Positions 55,201 to 64,000 of a stretch of 64,000 bases of DNA are shown one piece after another. Source of the stretch: Caenorhabditis elegans (lineage: Eukaryota; Nematoda; Chromadorea; Rhabditida; Rhabditidae); contig NC_003283.11 in assembly GCF_000002985.6 (NCBI RefSeq), positions 19,283,501-19,347,500 on the forward strand, in the 5' to 3' direction. The position numbers were made by a program, and so were the translations under genes. How positions within the stretch are numbered: the stretch's first letter is position 1; every line of letters begins with the position of its first letter. The notes beneath the pieces are model-generated. The model ran no database searches. It saw nothing but the letters and a program-made list of their open reading frames with translations, and was not told the DNA's origin.

Positions 55201-58200
55201 GTGGATTCGCAGGCAAGCTCCGAGCTTGGAGAGGAGCCGAGGATATTTCCATTGATACGGACAATTCCTTCACGGGATTTGATGAAAAGCTTCTTTTCCA
55301 GGAATAGGGTACCTAAAATGAGAAAAATTGGAACTCAAAGATGAAAAAAATTAAATTTAAAAAAATTTTTTGAAATTTTTTTTTGAAATTTTTTTCCGAA
55401 TCTTTTTTTCGAAAATTTTTTTTGAAGTTTTTTTTTTCGGAATTTTTTTCTTCAGTTTTTCTAGAAGGTCACTGACTCTGTATTCGAAAAATAATAACTT
55501 TTTTGCAAGCGTTGTAGATCAAGTTTTATACAGTCAGTCCGTGGTCTTCAACTTTTGGATTAAAAATTTGCCAAAGAGGCCATTTTCAAATGAGAAAACT
55601 TTTTTTTTTTGGAATTTCATCTACATTTTTGAATTTTTCACCTCAAACTACCCCTAGGAGCTTTTTTTCAAGAATTTAGTGCAAAATTCCGTCAAATCAG
55701 GTGTCAGGTCCGTAAACACCGAGGTACAGTACCCCAAATGCACCGGATTTTACGCAAAAATGTACTAAAAATCTGACAATTGTTGTTTAAGGGTAATTTA
55801 CTACGGGGAATCCGAATTTTTAACTCAAATTTCGAAAATATTGAGTTTTAAACCACTATTCAAGCACTTTTTACCTTCAATATTCAAATCTTCAGTGACA
55901 ATTGTGGTCGTATCCTCCCCGTCGCAAGCTTCAAGTCTTAGAATTGTTTCAGTCAGAATTTCGAACGAGTTGCACTGAATTTCATCGATTCGGACCACGG
56001 AATACATTTCAAATGAGATTGAGGCGTCTGGGAGCATCATATAAGTGGATTCCAGGTTGCCGGAGCCAACTATTGTGACCTGGAACTTGTTATTTTTTAG
56101 ATGACCGTGCAGAACTTGGAATAAGCTTTTTGAGAGGTTTCATTTAAGTATAATCATGACTTGGCTGGCCTAGAAATTAAAAAATTTTAAAAAAATTAAT
56201 ATCTAGGCCACCAACTTTAAATGCTCATAACTTTGCTCAAAATCAACTGTTTTTGATGATTTAAACTACTATGTAGTCTACACAAAAATACGAACAATTT
56301 TGGGGTTATTAATTTTTGGTGGCCTAGAAAATTCAAAATTGGGATTCCTAGGCCACCAACTTTAAGTGCTTATAACTTGGCTCAAAATCAACTTTTTTTG
56401 ATGAATTAAACTACAATATAGTCCACAGAAAAAAAAAACGAACAATTTTGGGGTAATTAATTTTTGGTGGCCTAGTAAATTTAAAAATTGGTTTTCTAGG
56501 CCACCAACTTTAAAGGATCATAACTAAGCTCAAAATAAATATTTTCAAATTTAGCCAAAACTTATTAATTGCTAATTTTTAACTTAACAAATTTTGCGCA
56601 TTTAATTTATGGTGGCCTAGAAATTTCATAAGTATGATTTCTAGGCCACCAACTTCAAATGCTTGTAACTTGGCTCAAAATCAATATATTTTAAATCTGC
56701 AAAAGCCTATGTTACCTAATAACTAACCATTTTCACATTTCCAGCAAATCTAATCCGATTGCACATCACATTTCCATCCAGAAGCACCTGCACATGCTCA
56801 CAATTCGAAGTCACCAGAATCGTATTTGCAATAACTTCCGCATTCTGATAAACCGCAAAAGTCGGAGCAACATGTGGTGCTCCATCGGCTCCCAGGAGTA
56901 CTTCAAGACGGTCCACCTGCATTTGGCACCCGATTCCGACGGACTGCTGAGCCGCACAGCCCACTGAGAGCTCTTTGGACTCATCGATGACGTCACTGGA
57001 GATCAAGAGATCCGTTTTGGCGGAGAATACAAGACGTTTATCGATGGATAGATTTTGCACATTTCGAATTGCCACGTTGAGCCGGTTGGCACACAGGTCC
57101 ATCGATTTTTTTGCCTGAAACATTCTTTATTTTAAATGTTTTAAAAATGTTGGTTATTAGCCAAGTTATGGGGCATTGAAGTTGGTAGCCTAGAAAACCA
57201 CATTTTTGGGTTTCTAGGCTACCATAACGGAAGCTTGATAAACTACAATTAACAATCAGATTTGCTTTTGCAGAATCGAAAAATAATGGTTTTGAGCAAT
57301 GTGATGGCGTTTTGAAGTTGGTGGCCTAGAAACTCAAATTTTGGTTTTCTAGGCCATCAACTTTAAATCATCATAACTTGGCTCAAAGTCGAGATATTTA
57401 AATTTAGTAAAAACTACATGAAAGCTATGAAAATTGCGAACAAATTTGGGTAATTTATTTTTTGGTAGCCGATCAGCCCAAAATTTGGATTTCTAGGCCA
57501 CCATCTTTGAGAGCTCATAACTCGGCTCAAAATGAAGGTTTTTGAATTTCGAAAAATTAAATCTAACGTCCCGAACATTGTGAACAATTTTGAGTAATTC
57601 AATTTTTGGTGGCCTAGAAACCCAAAATTTGGATTTCTAGGCCACCAACTCCAAACGTGCTTAACTTGATTCAAAATCAAGGAATTGAGATATTTTAGCG
57701 CAAATCAAACACCTAAAAAACACTGTGAACAACTTTGGGTAATTTAAGTTTTGGTGGCCTAGAAACCCAAAATTTGGTTTTCTAGGCCACCAACTTCAAA
57801 CCATCATAGCTTGGCTCAAAAACAAGGATTTTGGGGAGGTTTACCGCAAATCAAACACCTAGAAAACACTGTGAACATTTAATGGGTATTTAATTTTTGA
57901 TGGCCTTGTAACCCCGAAATGTGGATTTCTAGGCCACCAACTTTTAGTCATCATAACTTGGCTCAAAAACAAGGTTTTTGAATTTTGAAAAACAATTCGA
58001 ACGCCAACAAAAATACGAACATTTTAGAGATACTTAATTTTTGGTGGCCTAGAAACCCCGAAAGCTGGATTTCTAGGCCACCAACTTTGAAAGCTCATAA
58101 CTCGGCTCAAAATCGAGATTTTAGGAATTTGAGAAATCCAATTTAATGTCCCGAGCATTGTGAACAGTTTCGAGTTATTTAATTTTTGGTGTCCTAGAAA

Positions 58201-61200
58201 CTCCGAAATCTGGATTTCTAGGCCACCAACTTCAAACCATCATAACTTGGCTCAAAATCAATACTTTAAAGTTCTGTAAAATCCATTAGATTTACACTGT
58301 TATTTTCTATGAATTCAGCACAAAAAAAACCAACCTTAATACTTCCGCCAAGCTTAGTCCACTCCTTGGAAACCGCCAGCAGCTTCATTGAATTTTTCGA
58401 CTCCATAAGTCCCTCATCATTCACAAAATTTCTCAGCTTAATATCCATAGATTCCACAGCATAAATTCGATTCGTATTCTCCAAAATTCCGTCACCAACA
58501 ATTTCCAGCACATCTGACGCCAAAATTCCATTATTTTGAAGCAACTGGCCAATATGAATAAACAAATGTTTCACATGGTTCTGCTTATTTTCCACATTCG
58601 TTAGCCGCCCCTCGTGCACAAAAATCGGCGTCAAAATGTTGACTTCCAGGCCGGAAAATCGTATTTGTCCGCGGTGCACGAATGTCGTCGCACAAATTAT
58701 TCCCTCACATTTTACAGTGGATTTTTGGTTGAGATTTTTCAAGTCGCCGAGAGGTTCCAGGTTATCATTTGCCATCGACAAAATTACAGACTCTTTTTCG
58801 GTGTACAGGGCTCCACAGTTGAGCAAAACGTTGAACTCCTCTTTTTTGTAGGACTCGATTCCGTTTAGGCTGAAATTTTTTAATTTTAAAAATTGTTAGT
58901 TAGTTTGTTTGCTTGTCTGTCTGTCTGTCTGTCTAGTTGCTTACCTACAGTGCCGGCCAATATTCTATTCGTTTTCGGGTTTTCGGTGATTTGCTTGAGT
59001 TGTTCAAACATGTGTAACTCAAAAACTATAACAGCTAGTAAAATACTTTCAATTAACAAAATGTTGCCGGTTAATTTATCTTCATTTTCCATGTTGCCAA
59101 ATTTTCATAACGTTGTTGAGGAAAAAGTTATAGCAGCTGACACCCGGCGGGTTGGTATTTTGACAAAAATTGTTAAGTGACCCACAACTTTATAACTAGA
59201 TGTTTTCATAAAATAAAGTTTGTCAAGAAAATAATCTCCACAAATTTTGCTACATTCTACAATTTGTTTCTTTGTTACAAAGCGCCCAGGAACATGTATA
59301 CGAAATGTTAAACCTACAATAGAAGGGTAAGAATTTACAACATCTTCTCATAATGCATGCAATATTTTTGAAATCAAATTCTAAGTTGAAAAACTTTTAT
59401 ATACGTTAAAACTATTCGCATTTTAAGTTTTTCATGTGAAAACTGCTCTGTGAAAAATTTGAATTCAATTTTCAGAACATGCTTAAAATTTTGAAATTTG
59501 TGCTTCATTTTTAATTGTTTTTATAGAATCTCCTGGTCTATTTGTAACAAAATAGCACATTGCAAACCGTAAAACGCTTTATGGAAATTGTTTTCTCATT
59601 AAACTTTGTTTCTTTAAAACATCTAGTTTCAAAGTTGTGAGTCATTTAGAAATTCAAGTCAAAAACGGACCCGCCGGATGTCAGCTGCTGTAATTATTTT
59701 TGGAGCAGAGTTGTACTATTTTTACAAAATAAAAAATGTAGAAAAAGTAGTAATCAGCAACATTTTGTTTGTTTAAAATATTTTGCTAACTGTTATAGTT
59801 TTCGAGTTACACGTGTTTGAACAACTCAAGCTAATCACCCACAAACCGAAAACGAATAGAATATTGGCCGGTACTGTACCTACCTACCTACCTACCTACC
59901 TACCTACCTACCTACCTACCTACCTACCTACCTACCTACCTACCTACCTACCTACCTACCTACCTACCTACCTACCTATTTACCTACCTCCCTACCTACC
60001 TGTCTACCTACCTACCTACATGTCTGTCTCTGCCTGTCTGTCTGTTTCTCTGGTTGTCTGCCTAACTACGTACCTACCTACCTACCTATTCACTCACCTG
60101 ATTACCTACCTACCTATCTACCTACCTACCTACGCCTCTCGGTATTTTTGTCTGCATCTCTGTTTGTCTTTCCATCTGGCTACCTACCTACCTAACTTCC
60201 TACCTACCTACCTACCTGCCTACCTCTACCTACCTGCCTGCCTACCCACCTACCTACCCACCTACCTATCTACCAATTTTAAAACTCACCGAATCAGAGC
60301 CGTTTCCATCACATGAACCGACGAAAATGGTGCAATAACCGCAGCGGCCGTCAATTTACAGGCTATCACCAAACCCGGTGCAACTGGCTGCTTCTCATCA
60401 CCCGAATCAATCGATAAATTCCCATCGACCGTCAGGCTCCCGGCAACAATATCCACCTGTCCCTTTAAAGTTGCCACCGAGACGCCCACATACGGCAGCG
60501 AAATCTGCATTTCGTTACACCGAATCAGACCGTCAAATGTGCAGGATTTCAGAGTTTTGAGCAAAATTTCACTGGAAACCAGGCGGCCTCCGAAGTTCTC
60601 CGAGCAGTCTTCATGGAGCACAATGTTCATAGAGTATTTCACAAAAATTGTCCCATCCTCGGATTGTTCGATGGATCCTGAAATTGGAGAGTTTTAAGTG
60701 TGATTTTTGGTTTTCTGAGCTCAAGAGCTTTCATTTAAGCCCCATATTGCCTTGGTTTCATGCAATTTGAAATTTTGGCCGCGTTGCGGTCGCGTCGCGG
60801 TCGCAACACAGTTTTGCACTTGTGGCTCCAATTGGAACTTAGTGATGCCTTTGAAATGAGGAAATTATGATTACTGAAAGTAAGAGCTTTCATTTAAACC
60901 CCATATTGCCTTGGTTTCATGCAATTTGAAAGTTTGGCCGCGTTGCGGTCGCGTCGCGGTCGCAACACAGTTTTGCACTTGTGGCTTCAATTGGAACTTA
61001 GTGGTGCTTTTAAAGTGAGGAAATTATGATTACTGAAAGTAAGAGCTTTCATTTAAGCCCCATATTGCCTTGGTTTCATGCAATTTGAAATTTTGGCCGC
61101 GTCGCGGTCGCGTCGCGGTCACCCTCAAAATTTCAAAGTTATCCAAACCTAGTCGATATGGGTGCCAAAATTTTCCTCTCAAACTCAGGATTCCAATTTT

Positions 61201-63953
61201 CCAACTCACCAGTCACCATTTTCAAATTTTTCTCCACCTGCCACAGAGCATCATTTCTAAAGCATCCGGTGATGACGTCACTGTCCCCGATCACCAAGAC
61301 TTTGCCAGTACACGTCGTGATAAGCTCATTTCTCACATAAATCGATAAATCGGTAACCGTCATTGATCCTCCGACGGTACAGTACCCCTTACACGTGAGA
61401 CGGAGCACATGAGCCTCGGTTCTCGAGTTGCCGAAAAAGTGGGCGGAGTCTTGGAGTACCAGGTCAAATTGCTCGGTGACATGGCAAAATCCGCTGAATA
61501 ACAGTGACAGTGCAGAAATGCTCATTGACTCTTCTATGAAAATCTTTGCATTTTGAAGAATTGTGAGGCTCCCCGCCACATGGCACCAGGCGGAGGTCAA
61601 CTGCCACGTGGCACTCGTCTCACAAGCTCCTTTGACTTCAAGCTCGAGTTTTTCAGACTCAATATAAGATCCTTCCTTGAAAATTGCATTTCCAAGAGTT
61701 TCAATGACAAGGCTCTCACCGGCGCACCACATTCCTTCGCAGTCGAATCTGAAATTCGAGAATTTTTTTGAATTATAGTAGTTTTGGCAGATTTTGAACA
61801 ATAAATTTGAATTCAGCAAGCCGAGAGCTTCAATTTGACACCCATATCGACTATCCTAGCACTACTTAAATTTTCGAAGGTGCGGCGCGGTCGCGTCGCG
61901 GCCGCGCTCAATTTTTCAAAGTTGACAGAAATAGGTCGATATGGGGCTTAAATGAAAGCTCTTGAGTTCAGGAAGTCATATTCAGTGCTCATTTCTAGTA
62001 AAAATCAACTCACCTCACACATCTGACCCTCACGAAAAGTTCGAACGACAAAATCGCCTCGCTCGTCGTGAAAACATTGGCGTCCGAGTGCAGTGTCATG
62101 CTCCGAGTCTTGGTTTGTCCGTGGAAATAGACACTCTGCTTGGTTTCTAGCTCAACCCATGTGCTGCTCCAAATCGAGTCCTTTTCCACTGTAGCTGTGC
62201 CACCAACTTTGATTTTCAAGTTTTTCGCCGAAAATTGGGCCAAATCTTCGCAGTTTCGATGTATTTTGGCCTAAAATTAGAAAATTCGAATTTTCGAGGT
62301 TGCGAGGAAAAGTTTGACCCCCATATTGGTATGATTCCGATGTGTTTGAAATTTTGGGTGAAACCGCGACGCGACCGCGACGCGCCCCAATTTTCGAAAA
62401 CCTTCAAAACAAGTCAATATAGCTGCTAAATGAAAGCTGTTGATCTCGTTAAGCAACAATTGTTCATTTCAAGCTTTCTAATGGCTTACAAGTTAGTTGT
62501 CGAGTTACGCAAAAATGAACCGCGACGCGACCGCAACGCAGCCAAAATACCAAATTTGCTAAACCTAGTCAGTACTCAAATAGGAGTTTTTAACTTTACT
62601 TAACAAAATTAGAAAAAAATGTTTAAAAATTGTCAAGCTTACCGTATATTCTCTATTAGTAAGGCGCCTCTATTAGTTTTGCACCTCTATTAGTTTTGCA
62701 TCTAAAATCACTAATCGAAAATTAGTTTTGCACTCTCTATTAGTTTTGCACCTCTAATAGTTTTGCACCCTTCATTTGTTCCCTATTTTTAGGAATTCAA
62801 AATTTGTATTATAAAATCGTTCTAAAAATTAGGAAAACTCTTACAGACTTGGTATAACAAGTCAAAATAAGCAAAATATGAGTACAATTCGGACAGTTTT
62901 TGCGTATCAGGTTTAAAATTCGTCCATTTTGGTTCATAAGGTGTTACTGAAATTGATGATATTTGACATAACTTAATGGGAAACATGAGAAAAAACCTGT
63001 TTGAAAATTAGTTTTGCACCCTCTATTAGTTTTGCACTCTCTATTAGTTTTGCATCAAATTAGGTGTCCGAAAATTAGTTTTGCACGCCTTACTAATAGA
63101 GGATATACGGTAATTAAAATTGCAAACTGCAACACCGCGCTGCGACCGCGACGCGACCGCAACGCGCCCCAAATTTCAAACCGCATCGAACCTAGTCAGT
63201 ATGGGGCTCAAACGAAAACTAATAATTTAGGCAACTCTAATTCGTTATTATCTAAGCGTCTACTAGCCTCGTTTTCAAATTGTAAAAGTGGAGCCGCGAC
63301 GCGACCGCAACGCGCCTCAAATTTCAAACTGCTTCAAACCTAGCCAATATGGGGCTTAAATGAAATCTCTCAATCTCAGAAATTCATAAATTAATATTTT
63401 AAACCACGTACCTTGATAGAATTCGCCTGAACACTGCCTCTCCTCCACTCGTGAGCCACAAAAAGAGCATTAATCAGTGTAATCCGTTCACGAACTGAAT
63501 TCATTTTTGACTTTTCCCTAGCTTCTTTGTACTCAGCCACTGCAGACTGTTTCAGAGTCAATTTTTTCGATTTCTGTGACCGAAAAGTGTCATTCAAGTC
63601 GATTCCTTTCTCGATCATATTCGCTACAACTGAAGCATTTTGAGATTGAATTGCACTGTGCATTGTGCTTGATGATGGGCTTGAAATGCTATTTTCAGCG
63701 ACTTTTCTGAGCTTTTTCAGAGCATTATAGCCCCTTCCAGCACTGTCCAGAGACCCATCGGACAGCGACATTTGGGAGCCAAAAATTTCGAGAAAAATCT
63801 GATCCTTGGCGGCGATTCTTCCATAATTCGCGAGATCTCCTGCTATCGATAAGTGAAGATTTTGAGCAATGACACCTTTAAATGCTCCAATTGCTCCGTC
63901 AACTCCAATGTGCACCAGGTTACAGGAGAGATCGACTTTCATGGATTGGGTAG
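49255..63953 (-). CDS. Large repetitive, beta-helix-like protein (5' partial)
   Basis: Complement(join(49255..49600,51423..51677,51961..52151,53301..54085,54992..55312,55875..56079,56728..57114,58335..58869,60290..60677,61210..61748,62014..62270,63412..>63953)). All eleven junctions fit in phase, about 1,583 residues. The 63953 acceptor (TTTCCAG) shows that more exons lie beyond the window. Near the visible N-terminus are LHLSIAGDLANYGRIAAKDQ and a helical MIEKGIDLNDTF..VRERITLINALF segment. The middle about 1,100 residues alternate short strands and turns, such as QNNGILASDVLEI, NTNRIYAVESMDIKL and NDEGLMESKNSMKLL. These 20-residue units resemble right-handed beta-helices of filamentous-haemagglutinin-type proteins. 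The tail is an acidic coiled coil (EELENELKLEHIAYAIREEE) then a basic Ser-rich end (SSLSRFSEQL). No signal peptide or TM segment is seen in this part. Function unknown. Confidence 0.75.
49690..51330. repeat. Tandem array of about six 295-bp units in last intron
   Basis: Each unit contains GTGCAAAATTCCGTCAAATC, GTCCGCAAACACCGGGCTAC and CACCGGATTTGACG; cores lie near 49745, 50049, 50333, 50633, 50936 and 51237. Single related copies occur at about 51780, 52290 (inverted) and 55680. GTCAAATC..GGATTTGAC forms a short palindrome inside the unit. Confidence 0.9.
52430..53200. repeat. Intronic tandem units of about 180 bp
   Basis: Four units, each with CATAACTTTGYCAATTTTTGAG, a CTACAGTACCCAGG-like string and GGCGGGACCCAAAAATTC. 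The same family fills the next intron (54130-54900). Confidence 0.8.
54130..54900. repeat. Intronic tandem units, same family as 52430-53200
   Basis: Units contain TACAGTACCCCGAGACTTTT, GGCGGGAGCCAAAAATTCAA and CATAACTTTGTTAAATTTT; one unit at 54170-54230 is in opposite orientation (GGGTCCCGTCGCGAAAACCG). No gene content. Confidence 0.75.
56160..56715. repeat. 145-bp tandem array, left of an exon
   Basis: Four units with core TTCTAGGCCACCAACTTTAA, then CATAACTTGGCTCAAAATCA and a GGTGGCCTAGAAA edge. The array fills the intron downstream of the 56728-57114 exon. Confidence 0.88.
57150..58262. repeat. 145-bp tandem array, right of the same exon
   Basis: About seven more units of the same family (cores near 57350, 57493, 57635, 57780, 57930, 58072 and 58217) fill the next intron. 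The coding exon 56728-57114 therefore sits between two halves of one array. Confidence 0.88.
58948..59876. mobile_element. Tc1/mariner-type element with long inverted ends
   Basis: Ends CAGTGCCGGCCAATATTCTA and CATTGGCCGG-like complement (ATATTGGCCGGTACTG), flanked by TA at 58946-58947 and 59877-59878. Arms exceed 90 bp (GTTGTTCAAACATGTGTAAC with its complement). 929 bp, no transposase frame. It lies in an intron of the large gene. Confidence 0.88.
59877..60275. repeat. CTAC microsatellite with CTGT interruptions
   Basis: About 400 bp of CCTACCTACCTAC repeats with blocks of TGTCTGTCTG. A shorter GTCTGTCTGTCTGT run sits at the other side of the element (58910-58935), suggesting that the element inserted into a pre-existing microsatellite. 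Confidence 0.95.
60700..61140. repeat. Three 185-bp units with GCGGTCGCGTCGCGGTCGC core
   Basis: Units start near 60729, 60889 and 61044 with AGCTTTCATTTAAGCCCCAT and contain TTGCGGTCGCGTCGCGGTC. Single and inverted copies lie at 61810-61960, 62280-62440, 62510-62560, 63120-63215 and 63290-63370, in successive introns. Confidence 0.88.
62640..63112. mobile_element. MITE with TTAGTTTTGCAC subterminal repeats
   Basis: The left end TACCGTATATTCTCTATTAG and the right end are inverted copies (CTAATAGAGGATATACGGTA). At least eight TATTAGTTTTGCA strings lie in the two subterminal regions. No coding frame. Confidence 0.8.
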
Positions 63954-64000
63954 CTGGAAATTTGTTTTTCAACTCTAACTTTGCTAGAAGTGCTCAAAAC

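Noticed and set aside
59783-60316. Long YLPTYLPTYLPT-type ORF
   Set aside because: Translation of the CTAC microsatellite inside an intron of the large gene.
1-64000. CRISPR arrays
   Set aside because: The tandem repeats here lack uniform repeats with unique spacers, and the DNA is eukaryotic.

Overview
The window looks like autosomal-arm DNA of a Caenorhabditis nematode, probably C. elegans or a very close relative. The evidence is AT-rich intergenic DNA, 45-60 bp introns with GTAAGT/TTTCAG borders, many nematode-type MITEs and minisatellites, and nematode-specific families: F-box B proteins with FBA_2 domains, an Srh chemoreceptor and a CUB-like secreted protein. There are no bacterial operons. 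All spliced models were built by hand from splice signals and checked by codon-phase arithmetic.

Layout. 1-8.3 kb: the 3' exon of an F-box-associated gene, then rearranged modules carrying a PAZ-like (Argonaute-type) domain, one with intact splicing, and one intact F-box gene. 8.3-13.4 kb: a proline-rich ORF and a secreted CUB-like gene whose first intron holds a minisatellite split by a mariner-like element. 14.3-33 kb: a tandem, inverted and segmentally duplicated cluster of F-box/FBA_2 genes. Those at 16089, 17576, 19287, 20626 and 29775 look intact; one (14321) has an early stop; four (23141, 25203, 26617, 28363) are pseudogenes. MITEs, tRNA-derived elements and a RING pseudogene lie between them. 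Several of these genes share a promoter cassette with a perfect TGACGTCA site.

33.0-45.6 kb: a block that appears to be inserted into the 3' UTR of one F-box gene, bounded by direct repeats of a CR1/Jockey-type LINE. It carries an Srh receptor gene, a partial duplicate of it, a 2-kb-arm inverted duplication holding mirror-image Asn-rich genes, and a DDE transposase with a PHD-like finger. 46.1-47.2 kb: the last F-box gene, whose C-terminus has been replaced by repeat-derived sequence.

49.3-63.95 kb: twelve in-phase exons (about 1,583 residues, 5' end outside the window) of one large minus-strand gene. Its product has repetitive beta-strand-like motifs reminiscent of filamentous-haemagglutinin-type beta-helices. 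Its introns are filled with tandem arrays.

Functionally, the F-box proteins are expected to be substrate receptors of SCF ubiquitin ligases: the N-terminal F-box binds a Skp1-type adaptor and the FBA_2 half reads the target. The other genes have no evident shared pathway with them.
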